Assembly (NCBI GenBank): GCA_029531795.1
Contig: JAPEIS010000004.1
Span: 682,001-746,000 of the forward strand
DNA length: 64,000 bases
Source of the DNA: Sclerotinia nivalis
Taxonomy: Eukaryota > Ascomycota > Leotiomycetes > Helotiales > Sclerotiniaceae
Reading direction: 5' to 3'
Positions 35,155-44,829 of this stretch are shown piece after piece. Made by a program: the position numbers and the translations under genes. Below the pieces are notes generated by a model. It was not told where the DNA came from. It saw only the letters and a program-made list of their open reading frames with translations, and searched no databases. Position 1 is the stretch's first letter. Each line of letters opens with the position of its first letter.

Positions 35155-35946
35155 ATAAGTCTAGTACCCTACTTTTCGGCCACCCCTAATTTCGGCCACC
35201 TTTTTACACCAAAAATGACGAAAATCGATCTTTATAACTTTCTTATTTATGAATATAATTTTTTGAAATTTTGAATATAGATTTATTACTTATATAATAG
35301 TAAATTTTGAAAATTTCAGATTTTTCGCGATTTTATTGATCGAGATATTAAAGGTTGAAATTTGATTTTCAATTTATATAGGATTTACATACAAATTTTA
35401 AAAACTTGAAAATCTTAAATAACTTTTCAATAAAAATTATTAAAAATAAATTATAATTTTTTTTGAAATCTTTAAATCAAATATTATATAATAGATTAAC
35501 ATTTTGAATTTTAAATGATATAAAAAAACTTTTATTAATATTTTTAGATTTTACAGGGATTAAAAATCATGATATTTTGATTAAAAGATTTTCTGTAAAT
35601 TATTTTTTTAAATAATTTGATCTATTTGGTAAATTTTGATTCAAAAATCCTTAAAAAATTTATAGTTTATTTTTAATTATTTTTATTGAAAAGTTATTTA
35701 AGATTTTCAAGTTTTTAAAATTTGTATGTAAATCCTATATAAATTGAAAATCAAATTTCAACCTTTAATATCTCGATCAATAAAAATCCGAAAAATCCGA
35801 AATTTTAAGAATTGATTTATAATTATATAATAAATCTGTAATTCAAATTTTATCAAATTATATCAATTCATTGTAAAGTTATTAATAAATAAAAATGATG
35901 ATTTTTGGTGTAAAAGGGTGGCCGAAAAGTAGGGTACTAGACTTAT
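35155..35946. mobile_element. 792-bp foldback (near-complete palindrome) element, MITE-like, AT-rich
   Basis: Perfect 31-bp terminal inverted repeats run 35155-35185 and 35916-35946 (ATAAGTCTAGTACCCTAC then TTTTCGGCCACCC). The symmetry continues inward for most of the element: TATTGATCGAGATATTAAAG and ATACAAATTTTAAAAACTTG (around 35335-35410) reappear inverted at about 35700-35790, and the centre lies near 35555. The left arm has an extra CTAATTTCGGCCAC copy. There is no ORF. TIRs beginning around a TA with CCCTACTTTTCGGCC resemble those of fungal Tc1/mariner-type DNA transposons, so it is probably a non-autonomous foldback derivative. The exact outer boundary is unclear because the inverted repeat includes the presumed TA target. 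Confidence 0.88.
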
Positions 35947-36793
35947 GCAGCAAAACTGGAAATTTCTTCGGAAGAAATGATTCCCAATGGAGTTCCGAAT
36001 CAAATGGAAGATGCCGAGTAATCAGACATACAACAGAAGTACAACTACCCACTAAGGAAAAAATTTCAAGTCAGATGGTTCCAGGAAGAAAGTTCCCAGC
36101 AAATAGATTTCGAATAGAAAGGTTTTGAATAACGATATATGGAATGAAAAACTGAAATTGCCACCAGGAATAAAGATCCGGAATTCTTTCGAATATTGAT
36201 ATACAACAAACCTGTCGAGAATGATGAAAATAGCATAATATCAATGCCAGTGAACATGGATTGCTGTAAGAGCATGAAACTGTATCCCTTCATTTTGCGC
36301 TTTCCCAAGTCGTGTATCCAAGAATTGGTTTAAAAAAAGAGAGAAGAGCGGAGGGGGATAATTTGACTCGGAGCAAATGAAATTATGATTAAAAAAACAT
36401 AATAATCTAATAGACAAAAGTTAACAACATAGCATTTGACAGTAACAAAGTAAGTATAACCATACCGATTGAAGATGCACCAAGTTTTATTAATGATACA
36501 GTGTAAAAACCATCTAAGCACCAAGCAATTCTAGTGCAACACAGATATAATATTTCACTGCTGATAAAAGGGACTCTCTTATATAGAACGCCATTGATTA
36601 AGGAGCATCCATCTCCCACCCCCCATCCGTCTAAATCCCCACCAAAAAGACCCCCCGCGAATACCCCACTACCCCCTCGCTTAATTTTTGTTAAGAATTT
36701 TTTTTACAAACTCTTTACAGAATTTTTCCTCAATCCCGCAAATATATTATCAATCAGAAAGATAAGTCTTCATCAAACCATCAAGCAAAGCCT
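35947..36793. other. AT-rich intergenic region before tRNA-Lys
   Basis: No gene recognised. It contains runs of A and a C-rich segment (36604-36680) just upstream of the tRNA. Confidence 0.5.
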
Positions 36794-36866
36794 GCCCGGC
36801 TAGCTCAATCGGTAGAGCGTGTGACTCTTAATCACAAGGTTGGGGGTTCGACCCCCCCGTTGGGCT
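36794..36866 (+). tRNA. tRNA-Lys (anticodon CTT)
   Basis: 73 nt, intronless. Acceptor stem GCCCGGC pairs with GTTGGGC (two G-U pairs). The D arm has the A box TAGCTCAATCGGTAGAGC. The anticodon loop is CTCTTAA with CTT at 36827-36829, and the T arm has the B box GGTTCGACCCC. It decodes AAG. There is no encoded CCA, as expected for a nuclear eukaryotic gene. Confidence 0.97.
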
Positions 36867-37187
36867 CAATCCCCATCATTACAGCTTGATTTTTTGGCTT
36901 TTTTTAGTTTTCCTGTGAGAAGTCATTTTTGGTTCTTTTGGATGACTTATTTGTGGGCTAGGGAAGGTTAATAGAGATAAAGGATGAGAGAAAAAGATTT
37001 ACTGATGTACAACGTTGCTACTGTTGAATGAATATCTAATCTCGCTTGCTTGTGAAGAATTTTTTTTTCTGTACCTTACTGTTGTACCCCTCCATTTAAT
37101 TTTCATTTAAACATTTTGATATAATGAAAAATTTGATCATGATAACTTTTTGCAGAGCACACCCCAACAATAACTAGTAATCTACTA
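36867..37187. other. Spacer between tRNA-Lys and first tRNA-Gly
   Basis: AT-rich. A T-rich run about 30 nt past the tRNA-Lys could serve as a Pol III terminator. Nothing else recognised. Confidence 0.5.
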
Positions 37188-37295
37188 GCGCCTGTGGTTT
37201 AGTGGTAAAATCCATCGTTGCCATTTGACATCTCTTGATCTTACGAGACGTCAAACAACATCGATGGGCCCCGGATTCGATTTCCGGCGGGCGCA
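37188..37295 (+). tRNA. tRNA-Gly (anticodon GCC) with 37-nt intron, copy 1
   Basis: The 71-nt mature sequence is split by an intron at 37224-37260, directly 3' of position 37, the canonical site. Acceptor GCGCCTG pairs with CGGGCGC. The anticodon stem CATCG/CGATG encloses TTGCCAT with GCC at 37220-37222, and the B box is GGATTCGATTTCC. The intron contains its own hairpin, TTTGACATCTC paired with GAGACGTCAAA. The discriminator is A. Confidence 0.95.
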
Positions 37296-37830
37296 TCTTT
37301 TGCCCTAGTTGTGAGTGATATATTTTTATTGACAACAAAGCGGGTAATCATGATTAGAATCATCTTTACCCCCATCATCAAAGTGTTTTGTAATTCCTAT
37401 TTAAAATAATATTTAATTTCTAGATTCCTAAACTTACTCTTTATATTCATTAATACTATTATTTATACTTTCAGTATTTTTTTCTAGAATTGAAAAGACA
37501 TAGTAATTCTTTCTTAATCTTCTTTTTTAGTAAGTTTCATTTTAATATTACTACTACAACGAAATCATATTTCTTTATATTGTGAAGGATGATATTGGGC
37601 TTTCTAAGATTTTAATTATTTATTTTAACTTGGAGTGTGTATAATCTTGAATTTGAAAGATTCCTTTATTATTATATATATTGTTGTCATTTGTTGAAGT
37701 GGGTGAGTTTTAGCACTAAGAGGTCTTTCGGCTAATATAAGTGTGCTCTAGTGCTATGGATCTACTACATCTGAACATATATTTTCACACAGTGCCCCGT
37801 TCCTCCATCAACAACCAACAAGAATAACTA
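37296..37830. other. Spacer between the two tRNA-Gly genes
   Basis: Strongly AT-rich, no gene. The last bases before each tRNA-Gly (AATAACTAG) are similar, suggesting the duplicated unit includes a little 5' flank. Confidence 0.5.
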
Positions 37831-37937
37831 GCGCCTGTGGTTTAGTGGTAAAATCCATCGTTGCCATTAGCATCTCTTCCTTACAAGAGACGTCAAACAA
37901 CATCGATGGGCCCCGGATTCGATTTCCGGCGGGCGCA
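37831..37937 (+). tRNA. tRNA-Gly (anticodon GCC) with 36-nt intron, copy 2
   Basis: The mature sequence is identical to copy 1, with GCC at 37863-37865. The intron at 37867-37902 differs from copy 1 at its 5' side (TTAGCATCTCTTCC) but keeps the 3' half GAGACGTCAAACAACA and the CATCTCTT/AAGAGACG stem. Exons conserved and intron diverged: both copies look functional. Confidence 0.95.
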
Positions 37938-38104
37938 TACAATAACTTTTTTGCCCAGATTCCGCAATTTAGAAGGGAAATAGGCTGCTTTGATAAGTTT
38001 TGAAGTTGTGGTCGGGTGGAGAAGGAATGATTTCTCTATTCCTACCTAGTCATTGTTACATTTTACAACGCGTTGCCATGATGATGTAAGGGAGTTATAG
38101 GAGA

Positions 38105-38305
38105 AGACTTGTCACGGGCTGGCGAGCGGGCCCGATCGGGCGCGCCGGCCCTCCGAATAAGCGAGAAGCTAGGCCCGGTCGGGCCTAGCTCTCGCACATT
38201 CTGTATTTATATCTGTTTTCCGTTCTTAGAATCGTAGCTTTTCGAGCTATGTCTTATTAATAAAGTTGTATCTGTTAATCTGCTTGCCGTCCCCGTGATA
38301 AGGCT
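38105..38305 (+). mobile_element. Solo LTR of an LTR retrotransposon
   Basis: The LTR is 38110-38300 (191 bp), starting TGTCACGG and ending CCGTGATA. These are short inverted ends of the TG...CA type with the last C changed to T. The flanks are AGACT (38105-38109) and AGGCT (38301-38305), a 5-bp target duplication with one transition. Inside are a GC-rich U3-like part with a strong hairpin, a TTTATAT box near 38205 and AATAAA near 38261, giving plus orientation. No internal retrotransposon sequence adjoins it. It lies 172 bp past a tRNA gene. Confidence 0.8.
38161..38195. repeat. Strong GC-rich hairpin within the solo LTR
   Basis: GCGAG, a single A, then AGCTAGGCCCG-GT-CGGGCCTAGCT, closed by CTCGC. 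This is an 11-bp perfect inner stem with a two-base loop and a 5-bp outer stem. Confidence 0.85.
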
Positions 38306-38397
38306 TAAATTACTTTTTAATTCATTTATTAATTCATGTGTATTATTAATATCAGTGTGCAAACACCTGTAATTCCATGAACACAAGCACTATTTTA

Positions 38398-38812
38398 AAA
38401 TGGCTGCGCAACGGGTACCCGCGGGGCGGATAATGACTCTGGTGAGTTATCCGTGGGTAACCCGCTGGCGGGGCGGATAATTGAAGAATTTGAATGGGTA
38501 TCTATGGGTTATTTGCGGATTATCTGTGGATAACCCATTAACCCGTAGGTTGGTGGATTATCCGCAAATAATCTGCGGGTTACTGGATACTCGCTTATTT
38601 TTTGAAGCTATTCCCAAAATATTATTTATAAATTATTCAAATTATCCACCAACCCGCAAATAACCCATTACTTACAGGTTGATGGGTTATCTGCAGATTA
38701 TTTGCGGATAATCTGTACGGAGCGGGTTATTTTAAAACCTCAACGGGTAACCTGCGGGGCGGATAACCCACGGGTATTTGTGGGTTGCGGGTTATTTCTG
38801 TGCAGCAAGTCA
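38398..38812. mobile_element. GC-rich self-complementary repeat element, MITE-like
   Basis: About 400 bp made of diverged direct and inverted copies of GGGTTATCCG / CGGATAACCC and ACGGGTACCCGCGGGG units. The outer ends are near-inverted: GGCTGCGCAACGGG on the left, and TGTGCAGC read inverted as GCTGCACA on the right. The 60-codon ORF inside (38481-38663) is translated repeat, not a gene. GCTGCGCA-type ends suggest a hAT-like non-autonomous element, but I could not define an 8-bp target duplication. Confidence 0.6.
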
Positions 38813-41800
38813 AATTTCCTCTGGCTAGCTTCGTTACTTGTAGAGCATATCCTCCAAACAAAACATCTGACAAGAGATTGTCTTGATTAAGCTCCAGCTA
38901 GCATGGAATTATTGAGCTACTTATAGTAGCTTTCGGACCCGACAAGGATCATTCAATTCACCATCTGTATCCACCTCTTAGGATTTACAGTAATATGATT
39001 AATATCCATCAGGGGCGGGGTTGACTGTGAAGTTACTGTAGGAGTTGATGGAAGTAAATGACATGTCCTGTTTAGCATCTCCCTTCCTTTCTACTCCCTC
39101 TTGGTACAATATGGAGACTTAAGGTCTTGTATATTGGGATATAAAAGAGTCGACAACACGCTCCCGAAAGGTCATCAATCACATATTCAGATATGGCGAT
39201 GTTACATTCATTGATGCTTTTGGTGCGCCCGAGAGCTGTACCAATGGTATGTAGTCTTGGACTTGTGTTGGACTAAAACTTCCCAAGGTAATTGGAGAAA
39301 TGACTATACTTCTGCAATGAACATTCTGGATATTCGATGACAATCAACTAGAATCTCGTGACTGACAATGAGAATTTATGAGGGTGGAGATCCAGGGATT
39401 GTATAATATCTGAGTGAAATGAATATCTGGATTGGAGCAGATTATTGTACAATGTTATAAACAAGATAATGTGACAGGAAATGTGGCGGATGCAAAGCCA
39501 TGCACAACTATGCCTTCAATATCTGTGAAGAATCCGGTTCATAGACACCATGTACCTACACCCTTTCACAAAGTCTATATAGTGTAGAAGATATCTTGGA
39601 GCAGTGCCGACGAGGAAAGTAGTTGTATGGGTCTATTCAAGCCGAAACCCCTCGCGCCTCCCGCCGAATCCAAATCAGAGCATCATTCACCACTTCTCAT
39701 TATTTCACTTATATTATTCACCACTAGTTCCCATTTCACAGCCCATATTTTCCGACAAATTCGACTATCTGAATCATCAAACCAGCATAAAAGAACCCTC
39801 TACAATCTTCAAAGCCACTTCAAGTTGATGAAAAATGATAAGTAACAACCACAATGAGAGATGTATACTGTAAAGTAGGTGTGCAAGATATTTAAATAAC
39901 TTTCAATATTTGCTCTTTAAACCGGAATTAGATGTATTTGATTAACTCACAAGAACGTAAATATTTGCAGCATAAAAATGTAAGTGGGCGGTAGGTAGTA
40001 CAAATGGGAAAGGGACATCAGTGATAGTTTAAGAGGGGATGCAGATAGGATGAGCTATAATATCATAGATAAAACTAGGGTCTCCAATAATCCAACTTCC
40101 ATCCGAGCTATCTAACCGACAAAGGTGCCAATATATTAATAACAAAGTAAACGACATCGCAAAACGAGCCTCGGATGAGAGAGATTATACATTCGTCAAT
40201 GTATGAATATCAGAATCATTGTAGAATTATAAGGGTTGCGGAACCTTGCTGTCAGAAGCAAAAATATTGACACTTTACTCTCGTGTTTCTTGAATATTAC
40301 AGTACGATAGAAACCGTAGCGATTTATATAGATAGACAAAGACTGGTATTCTTTATCGAAATCCCTTCGCACCCCTTGGACCACCTTTATCCTGACAAGA
40401 TCCTCCACCAAAGCTCAAACCACCTCAGTAATGAAACGCCTTTCTTCAATATTTAAGCCTTCTCAAACTTCCTGAGTTGCGTTGCTACGAAGCCATGGGA
40501 AGTACGTCTTGGAGAAAGTCATAAGAAACTTTGAGCTTTGAAATCTTTTAGAGCTTTTTGGGGAATAGAATGGTAGAAGTGGATGAAGATGATCGCAAAG
40601 GGAGGGAAGGGGATGGGATGAGATGAGATGACGATGACGATGATGATGATGATGACAATGAATAGAAGATGGGATATGCAGAGAGCAACAACAAACAAAC
40701 ATCTCCCAGCGGCGAAAATAAGGAATAAAATGAGCAGAAAGCACTTGTGGAATAACATATTTTCTATCAGCAAGGAAAGAACGCCAACTAAGAGGTTGAG
40801 TTAGAAAGTCATTGATAACAAATCCCGATCGTACATATGACATTCACCATGAATTTATCAAGTCAGCAAATATTCTTGATACTATAGCAAGATGGAAATC
40901 TCGGTGACCATAATAGGTGAATGAACACGGCATCCTCTCATGAAGTCATTCTTCTCAGGTTTCTTGCACACACCCCACTCTCCTCTTCCAAATTTAAATC
41001 TCCTCAACATAAAAGTAGCGTCCCTATTCTTTAAGTCTACTCGAATATTTTAAAGATACAACTTCTGGCACTTGCAGGAAAACACTTTTGCAATGAAGTA
41101 TTTTGGTGATATTAAAACTCTGTAGAGTATCGAATGTTTTGAAAATAGGTTGAGATGAGACGGGTGGTGATTTAGGAAATGCAGAATTTGTACAAGGAAT
41201 TTTGAAGAATATGTAGTTGATAGCGCTAATGAGGAGGAAGATGGCGATGATGAAGAAGAGAGAATGGGATCAGATATGATATAATATACCAATAATGATA
41301 ATGACAACAAAAAGCAATGAGAAGACAGAAATATGCTCTCACATTGGGTTTCTTCACATTATCTGTTAATTGCTGTAGAAAATACAAATTGGGAGACTGA
41401 ATCAGAGAACCATACATTTTAGAGATGACATCCAATTGTATACCAATAGTCAAAAAGACCCTACTACCACATCAATAGCCATTTCTTGGTTCGATACTGC
41501 TGCAGGAAAGAGATCTCTGTGACTTGAATAGATAATTTTCTGGATCTTTGAGTTTCACCCCCCTTTCCAATCCCCCCTCCCCCCCCCCCCACCAAACAAA
41601 AATATATTTCAAAAATAAGGAATAGTTACGTATACATAAGCCACCATCCGTTCACCCAAACCCTTTCCCACCCGTTTCCTACAGTAAAGTGGGACCTATT
41701 TTTACCACTATAGCCTCATGATCATATGTATAATCTATCAATCCATCAAAGGAGCGAATCCAAGCTAACCATATATAAAACCCATCCCTCCCTCAAATCA

Positions 41801-43027
41801 AACCAGTATATCCAAATAGAATCATTGATACAATTCCATTAGGAACGGGCAGGAAGATTATTAATATGAATGTGGCTTTCTCCATCCATTCTGAAGGGAT
41901 GTAAAGAAGAAAGGAAAGTTGAATGTGGGGATGAATTCGAAGTAAGTGTCATCTTGAATACAATGGTTACATAATTATCGACGACAACAGATTCTCTTCA
42001 TGTAGGAGGTGAGATGGATATATTCTGTGACAGCGATGATAAAAGGTAAAAACGCAAGATAAGGAAAGAGAGGAATACTCGCATACAGAGGTGCATGGGA
42101 TATGGTGATTGATCATAGCATATCTACAGCTTATATTCTTTTGGGGAACTCCGCTTTTCAATGCAGAAAACCATGTGTTCTTCTGGATGGAATTTTTACT
42201 CCTTACTATAGCAAGTTTGGAACTTTGCCGTTTTATATAGATGAACTACGAACAACTAGCACCACTTTTTCTATTCAGAACTTCAATTCACCACCACAAT
42301 TCACATATATCCTGAGAGAATCCACATGCACTGTGAATCACCGTCCATTTTCCATCGCAGATTTATGCATCTACGCACTAGTCTCCATTCGTCCCGCAAG
42401 AGAGTTAATCCCTCTCTCCTAAGCATCTATCCCGCTCCTCCACCCTGAAAACTAACCGAGAATTCGAACAGAGAATCAATTCTCAGAAGATGTCTATATA
42501 TATGAACACCCAACCAGCTCAGAAACAAAAGTCCAAAATATTCTCAAATGTGCAATGACCAAGAATTAAGGGCCGCATTCTGGCAGAGGTAAAGGCAAAT
42601 TCTAAACATGAATTCAGCAGTAAAAGTATGGAGTTGCTGGAGGAGAATATGGATTTCCTCCAGAAGATACTGGGTGATTAGACGAAAAATTATGAAAGTA
42701 AGAAGTGAGTAAGATGATAGTTAATTATATCATCTCAAGTTCGACAGTAATAATCCTAGATTCAACAAGCGGAATTTACTATCCTCTCATATTATCTATT
42801 TATCCATCGAGTTTCTCTCCTTCTATTCCCGTCCCCCCAAAACATATGAAAAAAAAACTCCCCTCTTCCACTTCCTGTGGTTATCGGCATATCCATACCA
42901 AACATCCTTATTAAAACTTGACTTGGAGGATGCGGCGAAATATATATAAGCTTGGAGAAAATCCACCTTACAGGTCCATTCGATTGTATAATCACAAAGC
43001 TACTGTATACAGCGTAAGTAAATACTC

Positions 43028-43065
43028 CTCACCCTCACCCTCACCTTCCCCTCGCCGTTTATCCT

Positions 43066-43096
<31 letters not shown>

Positions 43097-43097
43097 C
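43028..43097 (-). repeat. CCCTCA hexanucleotide array with G-quadruplex potential on the minus strand
   Basis: Two blocks of CCCTCA units are separated by TTCCCCTCGCCGTTTATCC. The longer block (43063-43095) gives five or more GGG runs spaced by TGA on the minus strand. The unit is not the fungal telomere repeat TTAGGG. Confidence 0.85.
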
Positions 43098-44154
43098 CAC
43101 CACCATCCATCCCCAATCCACCAAAACCCCACCAAAAGCCAAGAAATAAACAAAAGCAGAGAGTAAAATACCATACCATATATATCCACACTCTCCCTAA
43201 ACCAATATCGCGTAAGTGAATCCCCACCCTCCACCACTTCTCACCTCGACTCTCCTCCAAATACATTAGCAAACTCTATAAGAGAACTCTCCTTGATTAC
43301 TTCACTCGGTTTACTAATTTCAATCTATTGTTCATCGCATCTCAGAAGTACAGATATGTGGATAATTCCATATCCTCATCAATTATCAATATCAATATCG
43401 AAATTTGAGCCTCGTCAAATTCCTCATATTGCAACAATACAGAAGGAATTATTGCTCTAGAGATGATGATAAGAAATTTAAACTGATTAATCGTAATCTT
43501 ATCATCTAAATTAATCTTACAAAACTGAAGATGTAAACTGAGAGTGAGAATGTACTGTCCTCTCTTCTACTTTTAATCATCTACATTCGAATTTCAAAAG
43601 AACCCGATGATCGAAAAGTAAACCGCTCTACAGCTATAGACTAAGGCGGATTTAGTTCATAACCTTTTTCTGAGGAATTTAGATATCTATATGAGGATTA
43701 TGAGGGTAGTATATAGAATAATAGCTTACTTAACCCGTAGAATTCGAGAAAGTATACTCACAAGTGCAGAAAGAGAGGCGGAGAAAAGAAGTTGATAAAT
43801 ATATATACTCACCACCTGACACGCCATCCATTATTTCATCCCGTCGAGTGAAAAGAGAATGAATAAAGTACGCCCGTACCCTCGAGGACAGCAAAATCCA
43901 ATTTAAACCGAATATTCCATTCCTCCGTTGTCAAAATATCCCCCCAGCTTCTCTTCCTTAAGTGAGAGTTCACACTTTTCTTTCACTTATCGTCACTGGA
44001 AAGCTTTTTCTTCGTCCTTCTCTTCTATATCTCCCTCCCTTCCCCCATCCCCAAAACCCCCTCACAACAATATTAAAAAAAACACTCACTTCCATCCCAT
44101 TTCTGAATACTACACACACCGCAGCCCCCGAACGATTCAATCTCATAATATCAA

Positions 44155-44335
44155 GAAAACTCATATACCAAACTACCAAACTACCAAACCATCAAACCAT
44201 CAAACCACAAAATCACATTCAAATCTCACATCCCACATCGCATCTCATGCAGGCTCACAGCTCACCCAATCAACCGAATCAATCAATCAATCAATCTACC
44301 AATCTACCAACCTACCAACCAATATATTCATTCAC
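44155..44335. repeat. Cluster of short tandem repeats (ACCAA, AATC, TACCAA types)
   Basis: Runs of CAAACTAC/CAAACCAT, then AATCAATCAATCAATC and CTACCAATCTACCAAC. They generate the serine/threonine/asparagine-rich ORFs on the plus strand, which I do not treat as genes. Confidence 0.8.
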
Positions 44336-44829
44336 TTCAACCCCAAAATTAAAAAAAAAATCTTTTCATTCCAATTCATCCATTCATTCTCATATACATA
44401 CATATATACATGCATGCATGCATTGATATTCATGCACATATCCATCCATATATGCATCATCATTTCTCGCCAGCGAGCGAGCAGAGAGAAGAGAGATGTT
44501 TATCTAGGTAGGCGTAAAAGTAACTAAACGTAGCAAAGAATCGAGAGGGATTTTGAGCTACCCTCAGTGATCAACCCACCGACCAATCAAAGGATAAACT
44601 AATGTCCGCATGTGGTATTGGGGGAGAAGAAGAAAGGAGAAAGAGAAAAGAAAAATATATCCACCCGCCACCAAATCTTCCGAGACTATACCAAACACAT
44701 TCAACAACATTATTCCACACAAATTTCCAATCATATCTCCCCTGGAATCATTATCAGATGTTACCCCATATCCTTTCCCATTCACAAATTTCCAACCATG
44801 ATTTATATAAATCCTAGCGCATTGCGCAA

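Larger units (their letters stand above)
38813..44829. other. Long gene-poor stretch (6 kb) with simple repeats
   Basis: No gene can be supported. A 72-codon plus ORF (39627-39845) has a hydrophobic segment LLIISLILFTTSSHF after a proline-rich start and a TATATAGTG about 55 bp upstream; it could be a small membrane peptide but is unconvincing. A minus segment around 41455-41343 (SKMYGSLIQSPNLYFLQQ) reads like an exon and ends at a possible GTGAGA donor, but neighbouring exons were not found. The right part is pyrimidine-rich with many microsatellites. Confidence 0.4.

Noticed and set aside
41226..41453. Exon-like minus-strand segment with SKMYGSLIQSPNLYFLQQLT
   Set aside because: It reads well and ends at a possible donor, but no preceding or following exon could be found, so it is not called a gene.
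43028..43097. Interstitial telomere repeat
   Set aside because: The unit is CCCTCA, not the CCCTAA expected from fungal TTAGGG telomeres.
43928..44527. 199-codon and overlapping 154-codon plus-strand ORFs
   Set aside because: Two overlapping frames are open at once because of microsatellites; both products are low-complexity.
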